A stretch of 64,000 bases of DNA from Monomorium pharaonis (Eukaryota; Arthropoda; Insecta; Hymenoptera; Formicidae): assembly GCF_013373865.1 (NCBI RefSeq), contig NC_050469.1, positions 23,920,046 to 23,984,045 on the forward strand, given 5' to 3'. Below are positions 1-14,503 of this stretch, piece after piece. Under the pieces are notes generated by a model. It worked only from the letters and a program-made list of their open reading frames with translations, was not told where the DNA came from and ran no database searches. Position 1 is the stretch's first letter. Each line of letters begins with the position of its first letter. The position numbers were made by a program, and so were the translations under genes.

Positions 1-593
1 TTAAGGCGCGCACATGAAATAAAGCGCTCATTTGATACGCGCGTTATCGGCTGCATTACTGTTACAATAAATAAAACACAAGTTCATGAAAGCCCGCACA
101 AAGTGTCGCAATTAAATAACATTTTTAGTGTGTAAAAAAAAAAGACGGCACATACGCATCTCGTTTAATCGTTCATAAATTTTTAAGTGGGCTCTAATGC
201 GTTAAAATAGCGCGTTAAAATAAATAAATAAACAGCTTGTACGACGTGCTGGTACATGCAAAGCAGAGTGGAGAAGAATAATTCAACGATATTAATGCTG
301 TATGTAAATTATACATATATTAAAGTATCACTATATACCATAATATCATATGCCTTTGTATCACTCTCGAATACTTTCCGTTGATTAAAACTGACAAGAC
401 GTTCAGTGATTATCCCTCACTTAATGTTAATAATATCGATAACGAGATATAACGTTAGAATTGGGAGTAATCACGCTATTCGTGACGTTACACGTGAACG
501 TTAACTATCGGGATCATGTATTATTAATAGAGCGAGCGGAATTACAATACTAGCGTGCGGCTAGTGCATCGGCTGCAACGCTGTCAATAATTT
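1..593. other. Downstream flank and probable 3' UTR of ETHE1
   Basis: AT-rich sequence after the ETHE1 stop. No canonical AATAAA is seen on the minus strand here. An ATTAAA lies at 169-164, about 430 bases past the stop, and is a weak candidate for the polyadenylation signal. No second gene is visible. Confidence 0.5.
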
Positions 594-658
594 TCATTGT
601 CCCTTTTCTTCTTCCACCTCGTATAGACCGCAAACTCGGTTGGCCGGTACAGCTTTAT
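594..658 (-). CDS. ETHE1: ETHE1 exon 6 (C-terminus)
   Basis: This short last exon is preceded by acceptor TTGTTCCAG. It completes an aspartate codon and reads KAVPANRVCGLYEVEEEKGQ, then TGA at 596-594. VPANRVCG aligns with human VPANMRCGV. The acidic tail differs from the human one and is about as long. Confidence 0.93.
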
Positions 659-3600
659 CTGGAACAACGTCGTATTACGTTTGAGCTCTTTGTTGCAAAA
701 ATGGCACATGTCAAATGCGAACAATAATCTAATATTTCTCTATCGATCTCTCTATTTCCAAGTCGACTAACAATTTATACAGGCAGCTCCCGTCGCTCTC
801 GCACGCGACAATTGTTTTTTTTTTTTCTCACAACGTGCAGTAGTCATAACTTTTATAATTCACATTCTGCTACTTCGAAGGAATTTTCAAAAATTTGTCT
901 CGAGCCATCCGCGAGAGATAAGGGCTTATTTGTGCAATATACGGCGGTATGCAAACCGGCAATTTTATCGATTTCCTTTCGCTCCACCGACAGGATGTAA
1001 CGGCGTCTCCGTTCACATTTAATATTTAGACGCGACGCGAAGAAGAGTTACGCGAAGGCGACACAGTAGCTGCAAATATTCCTCCCCATAAACATATAAG
1101 CGAAACTTCCTTTAATTTAAGATCGCATGACGTCAAAAGAGATGGAAATGAGAAAAAGATGTAATAAGAGAAATTCAATATCTTAAAACCGATTCCTGAT
1201 ATCGAACATTAGGGATTCGAAAGCCTCGCAAAATGGATTCGTGCGAAATCCTATTTTAATTCGCTCATTCTCCACAAGAGATCTTCTTTTTTTTTATATC
1301 ATTTCCTACCCTACGTCAATCACATATAACTGTCAGCGAAGTTTTTCGCTTAACTTGCGCTTTGCGTCGCATCACGTCTCATTCAATCGGTCCAAGCGGC
1401 GGAAAAAGTTACGCGTCTTCAGCCACTTCCGCAAATTTGCGCAGAATTCCAGAGTTTTCACTTTTTACCCGTGAGAAGAAGCTACGTGATCAGACGCCTC
1501 GTTCGATCGACGTGATCTTCTCGCGGATTCAGCATTCGCTTCTCAGACTGTACCATACTGATAGGACGACGCCGTAACGCCCCAAAGACGGCTATTAGCT
1601 TATCAGCGAATCGAGCTGATAGCGGCGGAGCGCGCGCAACCCCAAAAATAGAATGCGAATCCCGATGGGGCTCGTCAGGGTAACCGCCTGGCTTCTTCGA
1701 AGGATCTATTCGAGGGATAACGCTTCGTAGATAACATAACAGCTCCGTTCCATCAATACATTAATTATTTCCGATCGCTATCAAGGGCATTGTACCGCCT
1801 CAGCCTATAACGTCTAAGATCTAGAATAGAACAAATTGTGAGAAAAAATTTTACCCCAGCGCGATTGACGATGACAGATCACGCGACTTAATAATCTAGG
1901 TTTTTTTTTATATTAATACTTTTAGGGTAAAAGACCAAATTACTGACAGTACTCCAAATACTAAAAATCTGTAAAAATATTATCATATTTTATAGTATCA
2001 ATTTTAGTCATTTATTCAATATTAATTATCCATTCACAAAAAATCATAAAATTGACTTTTTAGTATTTCGGATATTGTGTTACTAATTAGACCATTTACT
2101 TTATATTCTTATGAGAATACTTACATCGGATCATTCAATGTAAATTTACGTTAATAATTACGTTGACAAAATATAAAGACGGTAATGGGGAAAGATGTGG
2201 CCGCACAAGGTGAATTAAATGTTTAAAACTTACCGATCATCTTGGGATAAGGCAGGTTGAGGTTGTTCATAATTTTGACGAACTCCTCGAGCGACTTGGA
2301 CAATCTGGGATTAAGAGCTTTCTCCTCGGCCACGCTGGTGACGGTTCTGCCGTTGTAATCGTGTGCGGGATACAGCCGGTAATTTTGCGGCAGACTGAAG
2401 ATCTTCTCGTGAACGGATTTGTATAGGGTCACGGCGGATCCGCCCTGCGCACAGGTGGCACGATAATTCGAGCAGACGGCAATTATGTCACAAAGCTGCA
2501 AGGGGACTTGTAATACACGATAACTGAGGGTCAAAGGCGGGAAAATAATTAACAAGATGAATAATAATTTAAAAAAACTAAAGTACAATTGACAAGTAAA
2601 AGTAAGGGGAATAAAAAATTCAATTTCGCATTAATTTGATCGATGAAAATTGTTGGACTGTTGAGAAAAAAATGTAACAATCTCAATAAAATTTTTTGTA
2701 GGCACGGAGATTCTTTTCGAGTGTTGATATTGGTATTCATCGAAATTAAATCAATGTCGGTCCAGCTGTTACTGTCCACCAATAAAGCGAAATTTGAAGC
2801 TTGAAGTTTAAACCACGCGACGGACGGCCGAAAAATAATGATTCCGTTCGTTCTCTCGTGTGTTAAAACGTCGCTTTGAGCCGAGCTTTCGAGGGAAGAA
2901 AAGGTCGCGGCACGTTTATAAAATGCACCGACGCGCGGCCGGGCACGATGACGGACGGCTATTCATCACGCGAGAGAGTTGCGGGGAAGAAGTCTTTTAT
3001 ATTCCCTCGATGATATATCGACGTTTACTTGCGACACGTAGGGAAAATGTTATTGCGCGTGTCCGTCGAACGTTTCGACGAGAATTCAGGATGCTGCCGC
3101 GCCGTCCGCGTCTGTTCCAGGTCGGGCATCGATCGTCTCGATTAGTTATGACGTACCAAATAAACCATTTATCGACATTCGACAATTATATCGGCGACAA
3201 GTTCCGAACGGCATTTCCGGTTCGGAGGAAAGAGCCACTCGCGTTTTTCTCTTTTTTTTTTGCTTATTATTATTAAGCGATAGCTGAAGAGGCGCACCGG
3301 AAGAGACGCAATGGTAGCTTGCCGGCTGAAATTAATACCTAGGTCAGTGAACTCGGGAGTGCGAGTCGATCAATCTAGGAAGATTTTCATGAGCCACTTG
3401 TGCAATCTGTCGTCTACACGGTGTGCCTTGAATTATCGCGCTTTTTCACGCTTCGATTTTTTTTGACAAATTTGCCGGTCGATCTCGTTGAAAGAAATGT
3501 CGATTGCGCAACCATTAACTTTCAATGTTGCGATTTATAATTAAATTTCAAAACCTTGAGTTAAGTTTATCTAAAATTAATATAATTAATGTATACTGTA

Positions 3601-6600
3601 AAATTTCATGTCGAATTGAATACTCAATTTGAGTCATTTTTTGATAATCAATTTTATGTCACTACCAGTCCTGTTTGTTAATTTAACAATGGAGTTAAAC
3701 AATTCAAGAATTAGTCAAGAAAAGTATTTTATACACGCTTAAATTTAATAAACATATATATTAATGTAGAGAAACTAAGCAATTCAATCGTAGAAATGAG
3801 TTGATTAAATTTAATTGTTTTCTTTAACTATGTGTTTTGTGTTGAAATAAATGTTGATATGCACAATGAAGGTTACAAATAATAAAGTAATATTTCACTC
3901 AAGAAATCGATTTAAATTTGATTCTTTTATATGCATAGAAGTGCATATTATTTGTTCGTATTTGCATACTAAGAAAAGAATATTTTTGAAGTTCAAAGTT
4001 TGAAGTCTGCAGTCTAATTACTTACAATTCTAATTCTGTACATTTGCATATTCAAATGTCACCGGTTAAAAATTGCAGGCAAAACAAGAGCAATGCGATA
4101 TTAACCGCGTGTGCAGGAGAGATCGCATATCCTCCGTAGAAAAGCACGAGTGCGGTTACGAACTTTATGAGGAAACTTCGCGTGGCTCCGTTTCTCACCG
4201 CACATTTAATGCCGAACACGGTCGCCTAATTGTGAGTTTCGTTTGCTGGCCAGCTTTTATTTACGGTCAGGTCTCGAGCTGGATAAATCAGCCGTCGAAT
4301 GGGAGGACAACCGGTTGCATTAATAATGCAGAATCGATATTTCCGGGAAGCGAACGAGGTGCTCGGATTTTCCTTTATACACGGCATAAAAGATTCAGAT
4401 TTTTCCTCTCTTCACAATTCTTCCCTTTACGATCGTGTAAGGTATCGTAACAAGGTAAACGGACCTTAACGTTAAATATTATCGCAACGTTCTCGCTCCT
4501 CGGGACGAGGAGATACGACGATCGACGTTGTTTCATTTCATCGCGCATGTGTGCTAACCACGCGTACAGACGCGAAAAGACGCCAAAGGCTTTTTCGGGC
4601 GAGTTTCTTAGCCGGGCTTACCTGGAAATCAGTTCTGCCGCATCCCCGTATCAAGAGCGCATCACCCGTGAACGCGATTGCCTGCTCATCGCAAACGTAC
4701 GTGACGCAACCTGCACAGATATCAGATGGAATATTTACGATATCGTGCTTCACTTCACCCGGCCGCCATCCGGCAAGCATCGCGTCGTTTTTCTCTTTTC
4801 CCCAAGCCAAATATATATTTATCTCTTCGCGGCGATTCGCCATGTAATCGGCCGGCACGATAAACTGAGCTCTCGCTCATTGGCTCGTTCATTCCATTTC
4901 GATATCGCTTTTCGGCGAAAAAGAAGAAAAAGGAAAGGTGGAAAAAGAAAGAAACTCCAAACAGATATATTACACTCGCTCGAGAAATACCGATGCATGC
5001 TGCAAATAGCTGTATCCGACGTGGAGAACATGATTCGTATTTTTCCCCCGCCGCCGTATAAAAAATGAGTTGGAATCAAGTGGGATGATTGCGTAAACGC
5101 GGGCAACGACCTGCCCATAATCGAATTATGATGACTGTTTTCTTAACAATTTGACAAAGATCAAATATATGATTATGAAACATATTCTCAATTCATCTTC
5201 ACTGACAAAAATACCGTCAAAAGTATGGGCTTTATAAAAAATGTAATAGTATATAGGTAATATTCACTATATAGGTTCTGGAATTATTTATATGTTTTCC
5301 ACATGTATGTGATGTATGCTTTACACAAAATATTTACCGATTTCCCTTTCTCGCGAAATATACACGCGCATGCATTTGCCACTGAAAGAGAACTAAAATA
5401 CCTAGGAATTTAATCAGCATCGTTGGAGTTTTACGGCGTATAGGAATGAAGCTGATATCGAATATCTAACCCACAAGTATTTAATGCACGCCATTCGCGT
5501 ATTCGATACGAAAAATCGAGCCTATCGGACGAGTTCGATATTGAGATAGCTCAATAGACGCTTTTAGGATTTTCCACAAACAAACGATTGAGTTGCGACG
5601 AGTAGCGAATTCGGCACGATCGATAAGAATAATATTCTCTTTTTTTCGTTCCGCCGTATAAACTCTAATACCGCAGTACGTGTATTACACACACACACAC
5701 ACACACACACACGTATGCGCTCCTAAACTACTAAATATTACAAACACCCGAGCTAAAAAGATAGCTATTTATGTCGACGCCAAAAATTAATAATTTAAAC
5801 GAATTTAAATTCCGACAAATTTAAATCTTTCCTTTTAACCCGTAAATTAGATAAAGTAATTATACAGATTTTGACAGTAAACCTACTAATAAGTAGCAAG
5901 GTGATATTTTTGAGTATTTTTTTATCTAAAACCAGATACGACAATTTTACAAACGGATTTGTTTTCTACGCTAAAAGATCTATAATAGTCACGTATTGAA
6001 TTTCACTGTTTTGTGTGAAAAAAAATACAGTTATAAATAAATATAAAAATGGAGCTTAAATCTAATAAGTAAATAACTTTTTAAAAACAATAATGATACG
6101 ATCATACAAAATTTAATTTAATTTGAAAATTAATTACAAAATTTAATGTTAATAAATGATCAGACAAAATAAAAATCTATCAATTTTTTTTGTTAAAGTT
6201 TAGCAAAAAGATTCAACTTTAATGGACAAGTTTGTGAGTCTTAATAATGACAGTTAATTTCTCAGACATTTTGCGCGCGCGCGTGTGTGTGTACGCACAT
6301 ATATGCATAAAAGAAAACTTCGACTCAAGTAAGATTTCCTCAATGATAAAAAAAGATATTAAAATAAAAGCATGTGTGTGAAAAAAACTACAGTTGAAAG
6401 TTACGATATATTCTAGATAGAGAACAGCTCAAGTTAATCACTCTAGGGACTGTATTTCACACGTAACATGCGTGTAAAATTCAAAACACAATGCTCCTCT
6501 TCTTCTGAAGATGATGAAAAAGAATGAAGAAGAGCATAAAAGGATAAACAAAGCCGAGATAAATTTTAATTCTTTTTAGAAAAACATTTGAAATATTAGA

Positions 6601-8951
6601 ATATAAAAAAAACTATAAAGAATTGAAAAATTATAGAGATCTTTGAATCCGTCTCTAATTTAATAAAAAAAATAATGCATGGCCTTAAAAGTTGAGTCTT
6701 TATGTCATTCAAACATACATAAAGTTTCATCAAAATAATGTATCTTTAAAATTAAGCCATCTTGAAGATATATAAAAAAATTATGTTAAATTTTGTTCTT
6801 GAATTAGTGTGAGAAATTATCCCTTAAAATCTTTTAATAACTATCCTTTGTATATAATAATATTATAAATTATAGTGTAATAATATACATAAGATATTAA
6901 ATAAAAGTAAAACAAAAAATTCTGTAGCAGTATTTGTCAGATATTATAAATAATATCTTCCAATGTACAAAAATTTAAATTGTTTTATGAATGGTTTTAT
7001 GATGTAGTGTAGAAGTCAACCGTGTTTACGTAATGTACTGCAATTACGTATTATTCTGCTCACTGATAAATTTGTATTAATTGGCCAGGCTTTCTTTGTG
7101 CTGTTCGGGTGAGCTTTATAGCAGCAATAATGCTGTCGTTTCATCTCTTGTGTACATTTGTATATGTTTTTAGACATATATGCTTTCATACTCTGTAATT
7201 AACTATGCACAATAAATTAAATTGAAATTAAAATATTTAATTTATTGTATTTCTATTTTCTTTTTTCTTCGAATCTTCAATAAGTAATCTGCCTGTCAGA
7301 GATTATTAAATCTACCATGAGCGTATCTAGAGAGGAGAATTAAAAAATTATTTGCACAATATAATAGCGAAAGATAAATGATTCTTATGTCGAATCAGAC
7401 AGACGTTACTGTTTTATTCTAAAGATATGTCAAATTTGGGTAAAAAAAGTCGCATAATTCTTTATATTTCTAATTTTATTGAATAATCTTTGCCTTATTC
7501 TTCTTTTTATTTAACTTTAGTTTAATGTCATATTTTTAATAATATTTAGTGACATTTTTCAGGGATTCTTCGCTCCCCCACATTCTTTTCTAAATTTTTT
7601 AAATTTTTTTCTAGAAAAATAATGGTAAATATTTTATATATAATAATAAAAATATTAAAAAACTAAACATTTCATCTTTGATCGCTATGCATTTTTCCTG
7701 TATCTTCTTCAAGAAAAAAAATTAAAATTATAATTTATAAAACCTAATATTTATCCCATTCAAAATGAGGAGATACATTTTAAGATATCTTTAAAATATC
7801 TAACAAATTAAGAAAAGCAATTTATTAAAAAATTGCTGTGATAACAAAATTGATAAAAATTACTCGTCTCCCTAGTGAAAAATAATTCTAAATAATACGT
7901 TCCTGGAATGTACGATGTATTTTTAAATGTAGTGCTTAACAATTCGCACGCGTACGCTTTCTAACAGAAACTGCAATTGATCTCGCGTTCGAGAGATATT
8001 AGACACGTTATATTTTTAATCTTTTCAATCCACGTGTAAAATAGCGCCGTCCCTCATCGCCCTTGCACAAGAAAGTATTTCGCCACTTTTTCTCGGCGCC
8101 TCAATTAATAAAATAATAGACCGGGCGAAAATGCTCGCGGATCGATCGCGCAAGAAACGCGTCCCGATATCCCAGAGGTGTGCAGAACGTGTTCCGCAAC
8201 TTTTCCGCAATGTTATTAGCCTCGAAACTTTCGTTACGCTACTCGAAAATCGTGTTTCGTATTCATCGTGCGAGCGCATTAAAAATCGCGTTAAACCGGA
8301 TTACCGAATGCGTTACGAAGATTTACAGAATGCGACTACGTTGCACACCGGCATTCACGTCGAAGAGAAAAGCTCGGGAAAAAAAGGAACGTACGGCTTC
8401 AATGGAATTCGGAGTAACTTCTTTCAAGTAAACCGAGACTTAAAGCAGTCGTTCCATTAAAAATAAACGTTAAAGAGCAAAATAATTCTTGAAAACGATA
8501 AAGGTAAGAACACGGAGAAAAATACGAAGACTCATTTTTCACTCGTAGATTCAACAAGACAATATATCATATACCTACATTGTAACGCGAAATAGCTCAC
8601 AGAACATGTCGAGAAAACGCTGAAATCCACATATGTATCAAATATGATACACTATGCACTTAGCCCCTTATAGGACGGCGTTGTGCTCTATTTTACCACT
8701 CCATGTAGCTGACACATAGGCGATGTGGTAGGATGCTAGCTAAATGGACAATGGTGTAATATTTTATCGCAGAAAAAAATAGGCAAAAGCAAAAGCTACG
8801 CTTCAAAAACAACTAAAAAAAAATCGTTTTATATATTTCGCCGGTAATATGTATAGCTTTAATCGCGTCGATTAAGCGTGTATCGATTTTCAAAATTATT
8901 CTCGACTTTCTGTCTTAAAGATTGATAAGTTGCAAAGTGGAACAATATATA

Positions 8952-8988
<37 letters not shown>

Positions 8989-9324
8989 CACATATACATA
9001 TATGTTCAAGTATACATCGGAAAAATATTTAAAAACGTCTAATGCCGAAATAAGAACGTCGAATGAGAACACTTAAGTCGTTAAGAGAAAAACAAACGAT
9101 AAAGAAGTATATTAATTCGTAAGCGCTCAGATTGCAATTTTTAGAGAGAGAAAAATCTTTAAATATTATATAAAATTATAAATATTAAAAATCATGATCA
9201 TATAATTTCCATACGTCTCGATATAGTTAACTGAAATATCGATTTATTCCAAAATTTCCACGTATAATTTCGGCGAACATCTAAGCACAAGTTCTCCGAA
9301 GTACTGACAGAGCAGAGTCTATAA

Positions 9325-9367
<43 letters not shown>

Positions 9368-12300
9368 ACCTTCGGTGTGACCTGGGGTGGGCAGCACTCT
9401 CAATTGATGTCTGCCAAATTGGACTTGATCGTACGGCTCCAGAAGTACATCAGCCTTAGCACCGCTGCTGCCCGATATCACGGACTTGCAGCCAGGCAAC
9501 AGAGACTTCAGTCGGCCCGTCCCGGTAATGTGGTCCGCATGCATATGCGTGTTCACTGCAACACAATGCGAAATATTGTCCCAGAGCAAAGACACCAGTC
9601 ATTGTTACCGGCAAATGCATAATCGATAAGCACAGCCGAGTCCCGCGCGAGATCGCGATCGCGTCGCAGCATCATGTTTCCATAATGCACTATACAGAAC
9701 CGAGAAAAATGGCATACGATTGTCTCGATGTAGAGACACAGTACGGAATTATTTAAACACCGGAAATTTTTGCGAGGGATCCCGACAGCGATGCAAAAAA
9801 AACGATAATCTAATAATAAATTCTTTCGTAAGGAGCTGCGACGGAATTAATTTTTTACAGACATTTAATATTGACGTTTGCGGCGAGCAGATGGGGGGGC
9901 TTCGACATTGATTAAAAAGTCTGAAATTAATGTCGAAAGTTTCTGGAAAAGCTTGTATTCTACGGCGCTTTTTAAAAATATCTTGCGCGCACAATGCACG
10001 CGGATGTAATTCAGCTTTAATAGATAATTAAATTACATTAAATCTATATTTGATCTAATTAGCGGCCTCGCTCTCTTTGTATATAACTGAGTTACGAATA
10101 ATGCGAACAGTTTTACAGGAGTGGGACGGCATTAATAGCATTTACATTATCGGAAAACAGAGAGAAGCGTATTATGGAAATGTCCATTTGTGTGTTCGGG
10201 ACAGAATTGGCACACGCAGAGTTCCGCATAAACAAGTGCATACGTTCCACTTAGTCAAAGTGATCCCTCGCAAAAACCACTTCGCGGTCTAATAACGCAA
10301 TAAGGTAATCCCATCAACCCTTTTTCACTATGATATACGGCGTGGTAAACTTTCTCCCTTCTTGACAAATCGAAAATCCCTTCGCTATTAGGGACGCAGA
10401 TTTCGAAAGGGCTAATGCCGTCTGCGCGAATAGGACATTGATATATTTCGACCTTTAAACGATTTTATAACTTCAATAACAATTTTATATCTTTAATAAC
10501 AATTTTATATCTTTAATATTAACAATTTTATATCTTTAATAACAATTAGAACACCTTTAGGATGCCTTTAGGAAAGAAAGTAGCACATAAAAGTCTTTTT
10601 ATTATAAATTTGAAAATTTATCTTCTACATTTAAATTTTAATAATGCATTTTTATTTTTTAGAGACACTTAATATATAATAAATTGGATATTAATTGAAT
10701 CAATATGAATAACACACTAAAAATAAGAAATACTCTTTTCTGGTCAAAGCAAATTTTCCCGTTTAATAATATTTTCATATCAATCATATTAAATATATTT
10801 TTCAATAAATTTCTTTACTTAATATGTATAAATGAATGGTTTTGCTACAGTACATATTAAAAAATTAAGCTGAAGAGAAAATAATTTTTTGTTGGACTAT
10901 CAAAATAATTACATATCTTATCATGCTTAAGTATAATAAGAGCAATGTTACAAAAAGTTTTGACAGCAATTAATGCAATTAAAATATTATTATCTTGATG
11001 CATATAAAAAATTATTTTCTAAGTCTGTATCTAACTAAATTTTGAGATATTTTAGCACAAAACCGTTAATGTGTATAATAAACTTATATATATTTAATAG
11101 CGTATCATATTATCCGTTTCCTGTTCCAGAGACAATCTAATATTTAGGTACATCACACTTCACAATTTTAATTCTTGCATCTCTAATCAGTAATTCGAAC
11201 TGACTTCTCTACTTCCCATCTTATTATTAGTTTGAATAACCGACGTTGCTCCAACGATCGTACCGCCGGTTAGTCAAACTTTCAATCAAGGGTTAAACTT
11301 AATTAATTTCCATGGAGATCCATCGCCGCGCGCGATAAGCACGATTTGTCGAAATAACTCTGTCGTCGTCGTCGTCGGCCGATACACCCGGGGTATTATG
11401 CGGCAGCCGCGAAATCGTATCGGCTCGTGCCCAGAGAAGTCCAAGTTCTTTATCGAAATTGGCGAAGTTCGACAATATGCCCGGGCGCACTCTCACCGGG
11501 TTTATGGTCCACGGGCGTGTTAACCCCCGGGACAATAGCGAAACTATGCGGGGTCCACGACCGGTCCTTAGCGGCGGCGGGATTGCATGCTAATTCATTA
11601 CGAAGTTCGGCAAATATTGGGTCGGTTAGTAGGATAGTTCGCGATATAACTCCGCGCGCCCTCGGCTCGTAAATCACGGCGCGGGGCATCGCGTAATTGC
11701 CGACAAGTACATTTCCGACGATATCGAGTAACGGCGCCGGCAAGATAATACGTTTTGTTGTTAATTAGCGTACGTAATTAATTAGTTATCGATTCGAGGG
11801 CGTTTTACGGGCGGAGTACGTCAATAAACGTTAGGTTTCCGCAGCCGCGAAATGATTAATTTCAGGCAACGTTAATGTTTACTGCTAAATTCCGGCCTAA
11901 TAATCGCCCATCGTATTGAGACCAAGTAACCACCATCCTGTCAACCTGCATGCCCGCCAGTCGATACCGGCTGAGAAATCTTTCTAAACGTTTGAGTCAC
12001 GTCAAACCTTGGGAAATAAATAAGGGGCAGGAAATTGGAAAAAAAATCTATTACACATAACGTTGTGGAAGTTGCCTATCGATATTGATTTGGCACTTTG
12101 CGAGTTGTAAAAGCTAAAAGAGCAATAAACCTCGATATGTAAAGCTTAAACATCCGGTAAATAGAAAATCCGGAAAGTTTCGTTCCTTATACGCGCGGTC
12201 GGGAGCAACGCCGCTTTCCAGTTTGAATTCCGATATTTCTTACACACTAGTTTAATAATAGCTCTTCAGTAGAACTTTCCAAAAAGTCCCGTGTGCATTA

Positions 12301-14454
12301 TATCATGAAACTAGCACAAGTTGAACCTCGAAGGGAAACGAGGATATTACCGCGATATTTTATAATATAAAATTGTACGTCAGTATGATGGACGTATCAA
12401 TGCGGCAGCTTTATCTCTCTCTCTCCCTCTTTCTAACGGATTCAACAACACAATCGGGCTTTCTGTATTCGACGATATGTCAAGTTTCAATGTTCAAGCA
12501 AGCAAGCGATTATAAACGTGATATAACTATTTTATACGCTACTACCTCGCAAAAATTCGAATTTGGTTTTAAAATGTACCTACCTACCCCATGTTAAACT
12601 CCATGCGCGCGATCTAGCTGGTGTTACACGCAGAGACATACAAATCCCGACTAAATAATATCAAATGATACGGAAAAAAACTGCACCGCATGCCCACGCG
12701 TTTTTCTCCCGCGCGTTGATTTTCCGCTATTTTATTTCGCGAACCGCGATATTTACGGGCAAGATAATGATCTACGCTCGGTTAGCAACTCACGTGCGTA
12801 TTTCAACTTTAATCCCAGCTCCTCGACGATTGTTTTGTCACGATCGGCCCATTCGATGACCGGATCGATCAGAATCGCTTCCTTATCGTTGATATCGGCC
12901 AGCAGATACGTGTACGTACTGGATATTGGATCGAAGAACTAAAGAGAAATTTAAACAATCGTTCATTATTTCCTGGTAATTAAGTGGATATAAAGTGTTA
13001 CATTATCCATAATTATTATTATACATAAATAATATATTCTTATTTTAACATTTTCTGCTAATAATTGTGTCTGTAATAATTATATTATTACAATAAGGCT
13101 ATAATTAAATACATGCATTAAAACGTTGAAAACAAACATAATGAAACAAAGAGATGATGTAAACGTTACATGTACGTATTACGTCATACGCGATAATAAA
13201 GTCACAAAGAGGAAACTCTGAAGCTCCATACTTTTAGATAATATTTACTGTACATACTGTATTTTCAATTCTGTACAAATCAAATAAACATATGATAGAT
13301 AAGATAATCAATTGCAGACAAATACAAGCGCATTGACATTTTGCAACGTTTAACAACGATTTGTATATTTTGATTCCCGTCGCTTGTTTAACTGTACCGA
13401 CCCTCTGATTCACGTGTGTACGTGCAGGAAACAAGGGGGAGAGGAGGGACGACAGAAAATATAATTCTTTGAAAATACACGAGGGGCTGCGCGCGAAACT
13501 ATTTGCGAAGCGCAAGCGAAAAACAGAATTTTTTTTGCATTTTCCCCCCATGTTAACGTGCAACATTCAGTAATCCTGTCAGTACTGACCCGTTTTTAGG
13601 GATAATTCATCGGATGTGTATTATTTTTGCTTTTAGTCAGACTTCATCTGCACGCTTTTATTCGATTCTGACTTGAACCCTATCGAAAAACGACACGCGC
13701 GCTTTGCTTTGAGTGTATGTAAACCCAAATATGAACGAAAATATAACGACGCAATATTTTTTTTCATCACGGTTTCTTTGTACGTTACATTGATCCGATC
13801 TGTTAATATTCGTTGTGGAAACTGGAAACAAATTTGGATTAAATTCACTCGATCGGCCATTTTTAGTATTTCAAGCGAGTGATTCTTGCATTTATTGCAA
13901 GAATCACTTATCACTTTAATGTTATATTTTGCTGCAAAAATGATAAGATGATAAAGACAGAAATAAAAAGCCCTAGATTTTTAAGTAAAAAGAAATTAGA
14001 TACAATGACTTTCCTCTATAAATCTTTATTTCTGAAAAACAAGAGTTGTTCAAATAATTTAATCAAATTAAAAAATGCTCTTTTTTCATTTAGATTAATA
14101 CATAAATACAACTTAAAATAGAAGAAATATATAACTTGTACTAAAATGTCTGATAAAGTTTCTTGTAAGTTTTCGAACCACTTAGTTTTAGGACAACTTT
14201 TACAACGCGCTATTATATTTTTTGTATATTTTTTTGAAGTTAAATAACGGTATTTAACTTCAAAAAGTGTTTTCGTTGAGATAAATGGTAACTTCAAGAT
14301 TAAAATTAAGGACAATACATCATATTATAATTATTGTTCACATTGATTTGAATAATTTGAAAAACACTTCTTTTATCTATGATGCATATAAAAAATAGAA
14401 ATACATATAAATTCTAATAAAAAATTATCTTTTATCTCAATACTTATCTAGATA

Positions 14455-14503
<49 letters not shown>

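Larger units (their letters stand above)
4711..9369 (-). other. ETHE1 intron 3
   Basis: The largest ETHE1 intron, 4659 bases. It is AT-rich from about 5720 to 7900, with an (AC)13 run, a (TA)16 run, and a (GA)18 run touching its donor. GC-richer stretches lie near 4720-5100 and 8030-8450. A motif GTGTGAAAAAAA..TACAGTT occurs at 6013 and 6374, with an inverted partner at 6449. No coding sequence is supported. Confidence 0.88.

Noticed and set aside
2860..3276. 138-codon arginine-rich plus-strand frame in an ETHE1 intron
   Set aside because: Composition matches GC-rich noncoding sequence, with no recognised family and no splice support.
4547..5068. 173-codon plus-strand frame
   Set aside because: Its first part is antisense to the firmly identified ETHE1 exon 4.
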